Below, one piece after another: positions 35,550 through 45,662 of a stretch of 64,000 nt of DNA. Numbering within the stretch: the first letter of the stretch is position 1; each line of letters starts with the position of its first letter. The notes under the pieces are model-generated. The model made no database searches and had not been told where the DNA came from. It was given only the letters and a program-made list of their open reading frames with translations. Made by a program: the position numbers and the translations under genes. The stretch comes from Paludibacteraceae bacterium (GTDB taxonomy: Bacteria > Bacteroidota > Bacteroidia > Bacteroidales > Paludibacteraceae), in the NCBI GenBank assembly GCA_024401455.1, contig JAKSLA010000004.1, positions 1-64,000 on the forward strand, given 5' to 3'.

Positions 35550-36506
35550 TTAATGCTTATTTATTTTCTTGGCAAGCTCATAGACGAAGGACAAATGATA
35601 TGTGGACAGTATATACATTATTTTATGGAACCAGTCAATTGGATATTTTAAGATATACTCGTTTGACTCAGGAAATGTTGCGCGCCACCTGTTATATTGA
35701 TGATTAGTTCCTGTAATCATTGGGGCTTTTGAATAGAACTGAAGATAGTTCAATGCATATTCAAACCCCCTAGACCTAGAAGATATGAAGTCTGTAAGAA
35801 CTTGAGCAGTCTTGACCATGTCGTTAATTCGCTTATCTGTTATTTTTTTACTCACAGAATTCTGAGTACCCCAATTATAATGATACAAGCATTTATCGAC
35901 AATAGTAATTTTTTTAGACATAAATCGCATTGGTACAACAATGCCCACGTCAACCCAATTATTTGTTCCTTCTATGCAATAAATATTGTTATCTATAAGT
36001 ACAGAATGCTTAACTAATTTATTCCAAGGGACACAATAGCCCAAAGAAAATTCACCACTCTTGATCCCTTCCCGCCCCATCATTTCCTTTGTGACAAAAT
36101 GAGAAGTCGTTGTTCCACCACCTTCAATAAAATAGCCGCAACATGTAAGATCCGCATCATCCCTTACTGCTGCATCCACTAGTGTTTCTATATAATTTGG
36201 CTCTACCCAATCATCGGAATCTACTTGGATAATATATTCTCCCTGACAATTATGCAATCCTGTATTTCTTGCCTTAGCATTCCCTTGGTTTATTTTATGG
36301 TCGAAATATTTGATAGAACCCAACCTATTAGGGTAAAGACGTGCAACTTCTTTAATTATTTTAATACTCTTGTCTGGAGTCGCATCATTAACAAAGACAA
36401 ACTCAATGTTTAAATAAGTTTGCTCAAATAAGGATTTAGCACACTCTAATATATAATCTTCTGCTTTATACACAGGTATAACAATTGATACTAAAGGTTT
36501 ATTCAT
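35550..36506 (-). CDS. Glycosyltransferase family 2
   Basis: A 318-residue GT-A glycosyltransferase. It opens with PLVSIVIPVYKAEDYILEC, continues IEFVFVNDATPD and has the metal-binding QVDSDDWVEPNYIE near residues 95-108 (D-S-D-D). The C-terminal region is the variable acceptor-binding half. The specific sugar is unknown. It is 13 bp downstream of the pyruvyl transferase gene and 2 bp upstream of the polymerase, so the genes are certainly co-transcribed. Confidence 0.9.
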   Translation of the reverse strand: MNKPLVSIVIPVYKAEDYILECAKSLFEQTYLNIEFVFVNDATPDKSIKIIKEVARLYPNRLGSIKYFDHKINQGNAKARNTGLHNCQGEYIIQVDSDDWVEPNYIETLVDAAVRDDADLTCCGYFIEGGGTTTSHFVTKEMMGREGIKSGEFSLGYCVPWNKLVKHSVLIDNNIYCIEGTNNWVDVGIVVPMRFMSKKITIVDKCLYHYNWGTQNSVSKKITDKRINDMVKTAQVLTDFISSRSRGFEYALNYLQFYSKAPMITGTNHQYNRWRATFPESNEYILKYPIDWFHKIMYILSTYHLSFVYELAKKINKH

Positions 36507-36518
36507 ATTACATATATT

Positions 36519-37685
36519 TTAGATATTCCACACTATGTTCCACATCTCTTTTGTCTTTGATTTGATAAGAGGAACTGTTGTTTCTAATATTTGACGTTGT
36601 GCCACATTTCCTTTCTGAGAAATCAGATTCTCAATCATAATAAGTGATTTACTAATATCATGTAAAGGAAGTAAGTTATCATTTAGCCCATAGTCTCTAA
36701 ATAATTCTTTGTATTTATGGCTCCAGCTCGTGGCTAAGCAAGGAACATACGAATTAAGAGCCGAAGCTACACCATGAAATCGTGATGATATGCATAGATA
36801 AGATTGTGATATCAGTCCTTTTACTTCTAACGCATTTAATCCAGACACCACTTCAAATTCATTATTTAATCTTTCATTAATTTTTTTTGCCAAACATTCA
36901 TCTCTGAAACCTTCATGATTCAGGAAAAAAAGTGACAACCCATTGTTTTTTACCGAAGCAGCTATCTTTGTAATAAACTGAATATATTCATCCTCTGTTA
37001 GCACACCTTTTTCTACCATTCGCACATTAGGAATAATACATACCAAATCTTTTAAGTGATTGTATCCATCAGGAATAACCCCATCTACCAATGAAGTAAA
37101 ATCTGGATATTCTAGGATTTTATCTGTAAAACTATGTTTTTGTATACTTTCAAGGTATGAAGAAGACACTTTATCCCTTGAGAACACAATATCAGAATAT
37201 TGTAATATAGTATTTACTGTATTCTTAGAATAACTATTATCAAATGGGCCAAATGCTTGCGGTAAAAATACGATATGGCATTCCTTTTTTTTTGCATTCC
37301 TTAACAGAGAATCCCAATATTTCTCTGCATAAGAATCTTTAATCATTTTATCAGAGAAAAAAAGTCCGCTCGCATCAATAAAGAAACCAACATCTTCCGC
37401 CAAATAAGTATCGTTAAGCATACTACTAAAATACTTGGACCTGTTTACAACACCTGTTATATGGCAACTTTTACAGACACGAACAATAGACGACCATTTT
37501 TTATACTTAAGAGTATGATTCGTTTGAATATAAGATAAATTTTTCTTGCCGGAATATGTAGGCATATAAACTTGACATTTACCAAATCGTCTTTCTATTT
37601 CTTGAAGAATAGCATACAGCATTAACTCGGCACCTTTATTGTTTGTTTCAATGCCAGATAATTGAAATACCATATTATTAATCAT
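36519..37685 (-). CDS. Polysaccharide pyruvyl transferase family protein
   Basis: A 388-residue protein of the polysaccharide pyruvyl transferase (CsaB/WcaK) superfamily, a GT-B-like fold that adds pyruvyl ketals from phosphoenolpyruvate to sugars. It starts VFQLSGIETNNKGAELMLYAI and has VFLPQAFGPFD near residue 138 and CISSRFHGVASALNSYVPCLATSWSHKY near 298-325, where the S-R-F-H motif is typical. Some members act instead as transferases of other groups. It would give the second polysaccharide a negative charge. Confidence 0.87.
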   Translation of the reverse strand: MINNMVFQLSGIETNNKGAELMLYAILQEIERRFGKCQVYMPTYSGKKNLSYIQTNHTLKYKKWSSIVRVCKSCHITGVVNRSKYFSSMLNDTYLAEDVGFFIDASGLFFSDKMIKDSYAEKYWDSLLRNAKKKECHIVFLPQAFGPFDNSYSKNTVNTILQYSDIVFSRDKVSSSYLESIQKHSFTDKILEYPDFTSLVDGVIPDGYNHLKDLVCIIPNVRMVEKGVLTEDEYIQFITKIAASVKNNGLSLFFLNHEGFRDECLAKKINERLNNEFEVVSGLNALEVKGLISQSYLCISSRFHGVASALNSYVPCLATSWSHKYKELFRDYGLNDNLLPLHDISKSLIMIENLISQKGNVAQRQILETTVPLIKSKTKEMWNIVWNI

Positions 37686-37689
37686 TTTG

Positions 37690-39210
37690 TTATTTATGAA
37701 ACACCTTTGTTGTTATTAGCATTAAAACCATAGACTTCTCTTTAGGGGAAAGGCCAAACACCCAAATTGTTGTAACCGTTATCAAAAGAGAAACCGCCAC
37801 TTCAGGCAGGAATAAGTCCGTCACATATTTCATAAAAAGAAAAGAAGTAATTCCCGCTATGATGGAAATGATGCAACATGGGATAATAACCCTATATATA
37901 TAGTTCATCCAATCAAAATTCACTAGTTTCTTGGTAAAGTACAGACGCTCTCCCAAACATATAATCTCTAGAATTATATTTACAATTATTCCTGTAAGAG
38001 GGCCACATCCTAATTGTATAGATATGAGGACTAAAGGTATTGCCAATAATTTTGTTCCCCCAACTGCTATCTGATTGTGCTTTATTCGCCCATCAGACAA
38101 AATCAAGTGTATTAGCATTCTTGATAAGGTATCTAAAAGCAAATATACCAAAGTCCATCTTACAAACTCAATAGTATAATCAGGAACCTTTATTAGCCAA
38201 ATGCTAAGAAGTTGTGGAGCAGATACCATAATGGGTACAGAAAAAAGAAGCATCAAGAAAAAAGAATACTTTGAGCCATTATTAACCAATATAAATGCTC
38301 GATTATAGTCTTTTTGTGCTACAGCAATTGTTAACTGTGGTTTCATGGCCATAGTAAAATTCCCGACTAATTGCTGAACCGCATTTTGTACCTGATTGCA
38401 TATACCTTTAGCCGCATTTACTACTACACCAAAAAAAATGTTAAGAACGATATCTACTCCTTGGTTTCGTAGAACCATCGAACCATTTCCAAAGAGATTC
38501 CACCCTGCAAAAGAAAACATTTCTGCAAATACTGCATTGTCTATTTTTATACTAATGCTTTTTGCTTCATCAAAATGTAATCTACTATAAAACATATAAA
38601 TAACTTGCATAAGCAGCGACACAAGGAATAGGAAAAAAGCATAGAAATAAAGTTTATCCCACAGAGTTGACGAAAGAAAATAAACACTGAAAAGTTTCAA
38701 GCTTGCTTCTAATATACCCATATATGCGAAAGCACTCATTTTTTCATGGGCGATTATAACTGCATTATAAGGCACTGAAACTATCCCTATAAAGAAGTTT
38801 GCAATGGAGAGATGAAACACCCACCGAGCAATTTCAATTCTCTCTGCGGGAATATTTAACTTTGTATTCAAAAACCATAGACCTAGTACCTCAAGGAATA
38901 TTATGGCTAACAATGCTAATAACACATGCATTGATACACATGTCGAAAAGACTGTTTTTTGGTGAATCTTGTCATTAGCTCCCAAGGAAAATGTAATAAA
39001 TCTTTGTGATGCTGATTGTAAAGTACTGCTAAGAATAGAGAACATAGCAACGACCCCACCGACGACCTGATATATTCCAAAATCTTCCACTCCCAAAACT
39101 TGAAGCGTAACTCTTGATGTATATAAGCCTATAATCATCAAGAGCAATGAACGGAAGTATAGGAAAACTGTATTTTTTGCTATCCTTTGATTGCTTGAAT
39201 TTTCAGCCAT
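37690..39210 (-). CDS. Polysaccharide flippase (Wzx-like), second cluster
   Basis: A 506-residue MOP-superfamily flippase with about 14 helices. The N-terminal FLYFRSLLLMIIGLYTSRVTL and VLGVEDFGIYQVVGGVVAMFS are typical of the Bacteroidetes lipopolysaccharide-biosynthesis flippases. It would export the repeat unit made by the second cluster. It is only distantly similar to the flippase at 17308-18690. It follows rfbB by 76 bp. Confidence 0.92.
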   Translation of the reverse strand: MAENSSNQRIAKNTVFLYFRSLLLMIIGLYTSRVTLQVLGVEDFGIYQVVGGVVAMFSILSSTLQSASQRFITFSLGANDKIHQKTVFSTCVSMHVLLALLAIIFLEVLGLWFLNTKLNIPAERIEIARWVFHLSIANFFIGIVSVPYNAVIIAHEKMSAFAYMGILEASLKLFSVYFLSSTLWDKLYFYAFFLFLVSLLMQVIYMFYSRLHFDEAKSISIKIDNAVFAEMFSFAGWNLFGNGSMVLRNQGVDIVLNIFFGVVVNAAKGICNQVQNAVQQLVGNFTMAMKPQLTIAVAQKDYNRAFILVNNGSKYSFFLMLLFSVPIMVSAPQLLSIWLIKVPDYTIEFVRWTLVYLLLDTLSRMLIHLILSDGRIKHNQIAVGGTKLLAIPLVLISIQLGCGPLTGIIVNIILEIICLGERLYFTKKLVNFDWMNYIYRVIIPCCIISIIAGITSFLFMKYVTDLFLPEVAVSLLITVTTIWVFGLSPKEKSMVLMLITTKVFHK

Positions 39211-39286
39211 TATCTTTCTATTTTTTACATATTGGGTCTTATGAAAGGATTCCTATTGCAGACTTTTAAACATTCTTACGGCTACA

Positions 39287-40420
39287 CTAACGATTAGCGT
39301 AAATACTTTCGTAATACTTCTCATACTCCCCACTTGTAATGTTATCCATCCAAACTTCGTTCTCCAAGTACCACTTCACAGTTTCCATAATGCCCTCCTC
39401 AAATTGTAATGAGGGTTCCCATCCAAGTTCCCTCTGAAGTTTGGTTGAATCAATAGCATAACGAGCATCGTGGCCAAGACGGTCGGTCACATATGTGATG
39501 AGGTCAAGGTCTGCTCCTTCAGGGCGACCAAGCAAACGGTCAACCGTATTGATTACGGTCTTGATGATATCAATGTTCTTCCACTCGTTGAAACCACCGA
39601 TATTGTAAGTCTCAGCAATCTTTCCGTTGTGGAAGATGGTGTCGATGGCACGAGCATGATCCACCACATAGAGCCAGTCACGCACATTCTCGCCCTTGCC
39701 ATAAACAGGAAGAGGCTTGCGGTGACGGATATTATTGATGAACAATGGTATCAACTTCTCAGGGAACTGGTAAGGACCATAGTTGTTCGAACAGTTGGTC
39801 ACGATGGTAGGCATGCCATATGTATCGTGAAAGGCACGAACAAAGTGGTCGGAACTTGCCTTCGAGGCTGAATAGGGACTATGCGGATTGTATTTCGTTG
39901 TCTCATAGAAGAAATCCTTTCCATAAGCCAAATGATGTTCAGAAGAACTTGCCGTGGTAGTGAATGGAGGTTCAATTCCTTCGGGATTGGTCATCTCCAA
40001 GGCTCCATAGACCTCATCCGTAGAGATATGATAGAAACGCTTCCCCTCATATTTTTCAGGAAGAGACTCCCAATAGAGTTTGGCGGCCTGAAGCAACGAC
40101 AATGTGCCCATCACATTGGTGCGTGCGAAAGTGAAGGGATCTTTGATGGAACGGTCCACATGGCTCTCTGCCGCCAAATGGATGATGCCGTCAATCTGTT
40201 CATCTTGCATAAGTTTGAAGAAAGCGTCGAAATCGCAGATGTCCATTTTCACAAACTTATAGTTCGGTTTGTTCTCTATGTCTTTGAGATTAGCCAAATT
40301 ACCCGCATAAGTCAATTTATCAAGATTGATAATCTTATATTCAGGATATTTGTTGACAAACAAACGAACCACATGGGACCCAATGAAACCGGCACCTCCG
40401 GTAATTACTATATTCCTCAT
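39287..40420 (-). CDS. rfbB: dTDP-glucose 4,6-dehydratase
   Basis: Second step of dTDP-L-rhamnose synthesis. The 377-residue protein has the NAD motif ITGGAGFIGSHVVRLF (residues 5-20), HLAAESHVDRSIKDP near 81-95, the catalytic DE pair in YHISTDEVYGAL near 129-140, and the Y-x3-K of YSASKASSDHFVRA near 182-195. The substrate comes from RfbA, encoded three genes upstream. GC is higher than in the glycosyltransferases that follow. Confidence 0.97.
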   Translation of the reverse strand: MRNIVITGGAGFIGSHVVRLFVNKYPEYKIINLDKLTYAGNLANLKDIENKPNYKFVKMDICDFDAFFKLMQDEQIDGIIHLAAESHVDRSIKDPFTFARTNVMGTLSLLQAAKLYWESLPEKYEGKRFYHISTDEVYGALEMTNPEGIEPPFTTTASSSEHHLAYGKDFFYETTKYNPHSPYSASKASSDHFVRAFHDTYGMPTIVTNCSNNYGPYQFPEKLIPLFINNIRHRKPLPVYGKGENVRDWLYVVDHARAIDTIFHNGKIAETYNIGGFNEWKNIDIIKTVINTVDRLLGRPEGADLDLITYVTDRLGHDARYAIDSTKLQRELGWEPSLQFEEGIMETVKWYLENEVWMDNITSGEYEKYYESIYANR

Positions 40421-40432
40421 AGTATGATAATC

Positions 40433-41020
40433 TTATTTATTTGAAAATTCAGGATATAGATCCATGCCGTAAGAGAAAGGAGAGTCAAAATCCTTCAACA
40501 AGGCATGCTTGGTGTCTTTCTCGGAAAGAAGCGCATTCTCCAGCGGAATTTTCCAATCAATGCCAAGCGAAGCATCTACAATTGAGATGCCCCCATCTGC
40601 CTGCGGCGCATAGAAATTATCGCACTTGTATTGGAAAACGGCCACTTCGGAGAGCACCGCAAAGCCATGAGCAAACCCTCTTGGCACAAAGAACTGACGA
40701 TGGTTATCTTCCGTCAACTCCACCGCCACATGTTGGCCATAAGTGGGAGAACCCTTTCGGATATCCACTGCCACATCCAACACAGCACCCTTGACACAAC
40801 GAACCAACTTGCTCTGCGTGAATGGCGGACGCTGGAAATGGAGTCCCCTCATCACTCCATAAGTTGACATCGACTCATTATCCTGCACAAAATTAATCTT
40901 ACGAACTTTCTCCTCGAACTCCCTTTGAGAGAATGATTCAAAAAAGTAGCCACGAGCATCACCAAACAACTTCGGTTCGATGATGACAACGCCATCAAGT
41001 TTTGTCTTTATTACTTCCAT
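40433..41020 (-). CDS. rfbC: dTDP-4-dehydrorhamnose 3,5-epimerase
   Basis: Third step of dTDP-rhamnose synthesis. The 195-residue cupin has FFESFSQREFEE near residues 26-37, the RGLHFQ active-site motif near 58-63 with its catalytic histidine, DVAVDIRKGSPTYG with the catalytic aspartate near 83, and FFVPRGFAHGFAVL. It overlaps rfbD by one base and lies 12 bp from rfbB, as part of a compact rfbADCB unit. Confidence 0.96.
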   Translation of the reverse strand: MEVIKTKLDGVVIIEPKLFGDARGYFFESFSQREFEEKVRKINFVQDNESMSTYGVMRGLHFQRPPFTQSKLVRCVKGAVLDVAVDIRKGSPTYGQHVAVELTEDNHRQFFVPRGFAHGFAVLSEVAVFQYKCDNFYAPQADGGISIVDASLGIDWKIPLENALLSEKDTKHALLKDFDSPFSYGMDLYPEFSNK

Positions 41021-41916
41021 TATTTCTGCAAGTTCTTAATACATACTTCCAAAGAGTCAACCCAATATGGAATTGACAAACCGAATGTCTCCTTAAAGGA
41101 TTTCTTATCCAAAACGGAATAAGAAGGACGGGTGACAGGCGACGGATATTCACTGCTATAGCAAGGCTGAATATCACAATCCCTATTCCCTGCGATACGA
41201 GCAATCATCTGCGTAAAGTCATACCAACTCGTCACTCCCTCATTGCTATAGTGATAGACGCCTGTATTTCCTTTAAATTTACGATTGGCGATGATATCAT
41301 AAATCGCTGCGGCAAGATCATAAGCGTAGGTTGGCGTTCCACACTGGTCGTAAACCACCTTAAGAGTCGGCTTTGTTGCTGTAAGATTCAACATTGTCTT
41401 GCAGAAGTTCTTTCCGAATTCCGAATAAAGCCAAGCCGTGCGAAGGATGATATAGTCGCAACCACTGGCAAGAATATTCTCTTCGCCATGCTTCTTGGTT
41501 GCCCCATAAACGCCCGTCGGAGTGCCTTGCTGATCGGGCTTGCAAGGGGTGTTATACGGTTCCTTGCCAAACACATAATCAGTGGAGACATGGAAAAGGA
41601 CACCCCCAACCTCCTTCATGGCAATAGCCAGATTCTTTGGCGCTTCAGCGTTAAGCTTCTCGGCCAGAGCGGCCAATTTCTCATCATTTTCGCATGCATC
41701 GACATTCGTCCAAGCAGCACAATTCACAATGGCCTTCACGCCATTCTCCACCACCATCTTGCGAATAGCATCAAGATCGGTGATATCAAGATAGATGGTC
41801 TCCAACCCCTCTACCTGACTGACATCCGTGAAAATATACTTATCAGCAGAGCCCTTTGAAATGATACGCATTTCATTGCCCAATTGGCCATTGGCTCCAG
41901 TTACGAGAATATTCAT
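41020..41916 (-). CDS. rfbD: dTDP-4-dehydrorhamnose reductase
   Basis: Last step of dTDP-L-rhamnose synthesis. A 298-residue short-chain reductase with VTGANGQLGNEMR at the N-terminus, NCAAWTNVDACENDE near residues 64-78, FHVSTDYVFG near 108-117 and the Y-x3-K of YGATKKHGEENIL near 133-145. It lies one base from rfbA and overlaps rfbC by one base, so the four genes should be expressed at a fixed ratio. Confidence 0.96.
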   Translation of the reverse strand: MNILVTGANGQLGNEMRIISKGSADKYIFTDVSQVEGLETIYLDITDLDAIRKMVVENGVKAIVNCAAWTNVDACENDEKLAALAEKLNAEAPKNLAIAMKEVGGVLFHVSTDYVFGKEPYNTPCKPDQQGTPTGVYGATKKHGEENILASGCDYIILRTAWLYSEFGKNFCKTMLNLTATKPTLKVVYDQCGTPTYAYDLAAAIYDIIANRKFKGNTGVYHYSNEGVTSWYDFTQMIARIAGNRDCDIQPCYSSEYPSPVTRPSYSVLDKKSFKETFGLSIPYWVDSLEVCIKNLQK

Positions 41917-41917
41917 A

Positions 41918-42823
41918 TTAATCTAAATTTGGATGCGTTGTTTCTTTCATTTCATCTATCACCTTCAGAAGATATTGGCCATATTGATTCTTCAACATTG
42001 GTTGGGCCAACTCACGCATACGCTCTTCCGAAATCCATCCCTGACGATAGGCAATGCCTTCCAAACAAGCGATTTTAAGGCCTTGCCGTTTTTCAAGCAC
42101 CTCGATATAGGTCGATGCCTCCGAGAGAGAATCGTGCGTTCCCGTATCCAACCAAGCAAAACCACGGCCAAGCGTCTGCACCTTCAGTTCGCCATCTTCC
42201 AAAAACTTTTGGTTGACAGTTGTGATTTCATACTCGCCTCTTGCCGACGGCTTGATATTGGCAGCCACATCAACCACCTTATTCGGATAGAAATAGAGAC
42301 CCACTACGGCATAATTGGACTTCGGCTTTTGTGGTTTTTCCTCGATGGAAAGGCAATTTCCATCCTTATCGAACTCTGCCACCCCATATCGTTCAGGATC
42401 GCTCACCCAATAGCCAAACACCGTGGCTTTCTTAGCCTCTTCTGCTGTACGGACAGCCTCTTTCAGCATCTTCGTAAAACCTGCTCCGTGGAAGATATTG
42501 TCGCCCAAAACAAGGCAAGCAGAATCATTACCAATGAAATCCTTTCCAATCGTGAAAGCCTGAGCAAGTCCATCTGGAGAAGGCTGTTCCTCATAAGAGA
42601 ACTTCACACCATAATCGGAGCCATCGCCTAAAAGACGTTTGAAACCAGGCAAATCATATGGAGTGGAGATAATCAAAATCTCACGAATACCAGCCAACAT
42701 CAAAACGGATATCGGGTAGTAAACCATCGGTTTGTCATAAATAGGCATCAACTGCTTGCTTATCCCTTTGGTGATAGGGTAAAGGCGCGTGCCTGAACCT
42801 CCAGCGAGAACAATTCCTTTCAT
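41918..42823 (-). CDS. rfbA: Glucose-1-phosphate thymidylyltransferase
   Basis: First step of dTDP-rhamnose synthesis, making dTDP-glucose. From the ATG at 42823 the protein has 301 residues and starts [16 protein letters not shown], the nucleotidyltransferase signature; the frame extends to 42847, which would overlap the preceding gene by 8 bp and add an atypical leader. [26 protein letters not shown] (metal-binding aspartate near residue 110) and [14 protein letters not shown] are family motifs. Confidence 0.97.
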   Translation of the reverse strand: MKGIVLAGGSGTRLYPITKGISKQLMPIYDKPMVYYPISVLMLAGIREILIISTPYDLPGFKRLLGDGSDYGVKFSYEEQPSPDGLAQAFTIGKDFIGNDSACLVLGDNIFHGAGFTKMLKEAVRTAEEAKKATVFGYWVSDPERYGVAEFDKDGNCLSIEEKPQKPKSNYAVVGLYFYPNKVVDVAANIKPSARGEYEITTVNQKFLEDGELKVQTLGRGFAWLDTGTHDSLSEASTYIEVLEKRQGLKIACLEGIAYRQGWISEERMRELAQPMLKNQYGQYLLKVIDEMKETTHPNLD

Positions 42824-42839
42824 ATTATTATGTATAACT

Positions 42840-43901
42840 TTAATCATTATATTTCTTCCTAAAAAACCAATGCCAAGTTTTCCATATAGGAGACCATAAG
42901 ATTTCGCCTGAGAAATAAGGTAAAAAAATAAGATTTCGCTTAAAATTAGCCAAGCCTCTCTCTAATGCATTTTTATATTCATTTTTTCTAGTAGCAATGC
43001 CAAAATTACCATGACGCATCACTTCAGCAAGAAGTTTGCTACCTCCCTTTTCATTTTGTGGCCAAGGCACTTTTGCGGCCCCAAAAACATGAACCAATAT
43101 CCACATAATAGAAGAAGCGAACTCATCCAACCTTAACTTTTTTAAAATACGATATGCATCTTGTATCTTTTCTTCAGAAAGCGAATTAGTTTGAAGTACA
43201 AAATAATAATCCATCAATTGACGTAAACCAACCCCCTCATTCAATAGATGCCTATATATATGAATTAGTAAATAGACAAGATTGAACTCTACCGTAGGAA
43301 CCACCATTTCATGCATTTGATTCCCCATTTGTTCCGTCTTCATTTCTGATATCCAATGAATAAAACGGTTATTAATTATGGGATTATAAAAACAAGATGG
43401 CCGAAAATGGATTTCTACTTCTGTACTTTTAAAAAATTTAGCTTTGGCATGTACTATATTAATGTTATGCACCTCTACGCCTAAACTCCGTACTTTCCGC
43501 ACACACTCTTCAATCGTTTCATCTACCCATATGTCTATATCACCACATTGCCGCAATGTTGAGAGTTTACCATAAGATAATGCCACCCCTTGTCCTTTCA
43601 ATATGCAAGACTTAATACCTTCATCGGATAGTCGTTTTTGAAGTTCTATGCATTGCTTATTAGCAATCTCATTTCGCAATCGAACTTTTACAGACAAACC
43701 CATCCAAAGAAAATACAAACTTTCATCCGGACATTGCCCCTGAGCCTCTAAGATTTGGACACCTGCAAAAGTAATCCCCACAAGAGACTGTATTTGGGCC
43801 ATTTCGAACAAAGCTTTCCATTCCTTGCCCGAAGGAGCACGAGAAAGAGATTTTCGGTTACCTAACGAAACTTGTATCAATTCAAAAAACAAATCATTCA
43901 T
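42840..43901 (-). CDS. Nucleotidyltransferase-fold family protein (NTP_transf_5 type)
   Basis: A 353-residue protein of the nucleotidyltransferase-like family PF14907. The active-site-like segment is [29 protein letters not shown] near residues 98-126; the D-x-D at 122-124 is the metal-binding pair of this fold. [13 protein letters not shown] follows near 168-180 and the C-terminal half is helical. Family members occur near polysaccharide and peptide-modification genes; the reaction is unknown. It is the first gene of the rfb operon as read here, beginning just downstream of repeat copy A. Confidence 0.82.
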   Translation of the reverse strand: MNDLFFELIQVSLGNRKSLSRAPSGKEWKALFEMAQIQSLVGITFAGVQILEAQGQCPDESLYFLWMGLSVKVRLRNEIANKQCIELQKRLSDEGIKSCILKGQGVALSYGKLSTLRQCGDIDIWVDETIEECVRKVRSLGVEVHNINIVHAKAKFFKSTEVEIHFRPSCFYNPIINNRFIHWISEMKTEQMGNQMHEMVVPTVEFNLVYLLIHIYRHLLNEGVGLRQLMDYYFVLQTNSLSEEKIQDAYRILKKLRLDEFASSIMWILVHVFGAAKVPWPQNEKGGSKLLAEVMRHGNFGIATRKNEYKNALERGLANFKRNLIFLPYFSGEILWSPIWKTWHWFFRKKYND

Positions 43902-43914
43902 TCACTCTGATGGA

Positions 43915-43995
43915 TTATGTCTATTTAGGCGATTACGATATTTGTCATTTATCGGAAGGAATCCAATCTTGCTACAATCCATTTATTATTTGCAA
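43915..43995 (-). pseudogene. Remnant of a Fic-protein C-terminus next to repeat copy A
   Basis: On the minus strand, codons just before 43915 read KIGFLPINDKYRNRLNRHNPSE then stop, close to the real Fic tail DKLGFLPVNEKYRNN at 49759. Just before it a second frame reads LANNKWIVARLD, like the NNYWMRSVLATLD of the Fic gene. The two are offset in frame, so this is a broken tail. Most of the gene is missing. Confidence 0.5.
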
Positions 43996-44012
43996 GGTAG
44001 CCCCGAGGGTTC

Positions 44013-44234
44013 TTCCACGGCTTCGCCCATGTTAGTCACAGTCGGGCCAACAGAGCGATACACTTCAAGCTGGAACAGAGGGAGAAGCAAATCTTACAGA
44101 AACAAAGGCCTATTGCTAATATCAATTCCAAAATGAGGGAGAAAGATACTCTTTCACATTACAAAATTAAGAAATTGTTGGGAAATCAATGCAAACATGG
44201 GTGGGTTTAATGGGGGGGATATGTCAATTTATTA
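44013..44234. repeat. About 220-bp dispersed repeat, copy A
   Basis: From TTCCACGGCTTCGCCC to GTCAATTTATTA, this segment is nearly identical to copies B (49260-49493) and C (51231-51461), all in the same orientation. The plus strand holds an open frame ending in KLEQREKQILQK...MREKDTLSHYKIKKLLGN with no start codon upstream. It fills the 370-bp gap between the NTP_transf gene and the second wbuC; nothing else is seen there except the Fic-tail remnant. Confidence 0.85.
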
Positions 44235-44271
44235 GAGGAGGGGCAAACATAAATTTTAGGTAAAATATTAA

Positions 44272-44796
44272 TCAGGCATTATTCATCAATTCATAAGGTT
44301 CCCATACACCATCCTTTGCCTCAAAAAGAATAGTGCCAGTTTCTAAACTCTCAAGGTTATGCCAACGGCCTTGTTCTATTTGGACAGCTCTTATTAAACC
44401 TCCAGCATCCAAGATGACAGCCTCCGTGAGAACACCTTTATCATCATAGAAATTCTGACGGATCTTTCCACGAATAATGATCACTGTGGTAGATGTGTTA
44501 GGATGTCTATGAATGGGCATAATAGTTCCAGGCTCTATGGCATTAAGCATTCGCTGAGAACCATCATTCTCGCTATTACGCAAGTCAAAATTCTGTCGAA
44601 GTCGAGGGGTTGCCTTGGCTTTTGATTTTACTATTTTCCTTGGTTTTGATACAATTAAACGAAGAAAAATAGTAAAGTAGCGAATAGCAATGTCTTTATC
44701 TGAAATACTTGAAGTTACAAAACCAACATCTTCCAACTCTTTACGACAAATATCAGCAAAATCTTTCTTAAACGAGTCTGTAATGGAAATATTCAT
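44272..44796 (-). CDS. wbuC: WbuC-family cupin metalloprotein (second copy)
   Basis: A 174-residue cupin whose core (RLRQNFDLRNSENDGSQRMLNAIEPG, MPIHRHPNTST, VIIIRGKIRQNFYDDKG, RWHNLESLETG) closely matches the first copy at 23754-24161 but carries about 40 extra N-terminal residues and a basic linker (KPRKIVKSKAKATPR). The paired histidines of IHRH and the later WHN histidine would bind a metal. Function in polysaccharide loci is not established. It is divided from the rfb operon by repeat copy A. Confidence 0.85.
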   Translation of the reverse strand: MNISITDSFKKDFADICRKELEDVGFVTSSISDKDIAIRYFTIFLRLIVSKPRKIVKSKAKATPRLRQNFDLRNSENDGSQRMLNAIEPGTIMPIHRHPNTSTTVIIIRGKIRQNFYDDKGVLTEAVILDAGGLIRAVQIEQGRWHNLESLETGTILFEAKDGVWEPYELMNNA

Positions 44797-44867
44797 TATT
44801 TTATATACCTTAGATTCAAACTTGCTCCGTGGATGATATTAAGTGAACCATTCCCATAATGAAAATT

Positions 44868-45662
44868 TTATTTGATGTTAGGATTAGAAGAATTCTCTAC
44901 CTTTGTTGTCATTAGCTGCATTATTCTTGTAGTATCTTTTTGCAAAAGCATGTTTTCATACATTTCATAATCCCATACAAGATAATTATCGTAAAGACCT
45001 CGATCTATATCCCTAATCATTTTTCCAATAACTTCCATTTTTGGATAGCCGTTGATATCGAAATTGGATTCTTCATTTAGATGTTTCATTAAAACTAAAA
45101 TACCCCTTATTTCACCATCCGAAAAATCATTTTGCCAAGACTCCGGCAAAAAAGTGGTTTTATTTTTTGACGTACTTTTCGCTAACACATCCTTAACAAA
45201 TCGCTTTCCTGTTGCTCTTAAAGCATATATTCTATTGTTTGCAACAAAATAATCTTGAACATCAGAGAAAAAGAAACGATCACAATATTTATTCTTAATT
45301 TGTAAGACCATTCCTTTGATCATCTCTTTATCTATCGTTCTATCTAAAAATCTTATAAAATTAATGTTAAATGCATCTTCACCAGCAATGTCTATTGGAA
45401 GTCCAATTTTATGTAATGAGACCAATATCATTTGCTTTTCACTAATGTTAAGGGTTGAATTAAATTCATTTGAAGCATCACGAAAAGACTTTTTATCATA
45501 CTTTTCAAACAACTCTAATGCTTTAATCGCAATTTTTCTTACTCCATTTAGTTTCCTATCTTGAAACCAAGATACAAGCCAAGCACCTAAGAAAGTACCA
45601 ATTACACCTCCAATGAGTGCAGTCAATATCGGAATAAGCCAAGTGGATATTGTATTTTCCAT
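44868..45662 (-). CDS. Membrane-anchored protein of unknown function
   Basis: A 264-residue protein with one N-terminal transmembrane helix (WLIPILTALIGGVIGTFLGAW, residues 8-28) and a soluble helical body rich in charged residues (KALELFEKYDKKSFRDASNEF). A possible winged-helix-like stretch lies in the middle (ISEKQMILVSLHKIGLPID). No family is recognised. It starts immediately after the stop of the glmS fragment. Context with ATPase, nuclease and Fic genes suggests an accessory or defence gene rather than a sugar enzyme, but nothing in the sequence proves it. Confidence 0.65.
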   Translation of the reverse strand: MENTISTWLIPILTALIGGVIGTFLGAWLVSWFQDRKLNGVRKIAIKALELFEKYDKKSFRDASNEFNSTLNISEKQMILVSLHKIGLPIDIAGEDAFNINFIRFLDRTIDKEMIKGMVLQIKNKYCDRFFFSDVQDYFVANNRIYALRATGKRFVKDVLAKSTSKNKTTFLPESWQNDFSDGEIRGILVLMKHLNEESNFDINGYPKMEVIGKMIRDIDRGLYDNYLVWDYEMYENMLLQKDTTRIMQLMTTKVENSSNPNIK

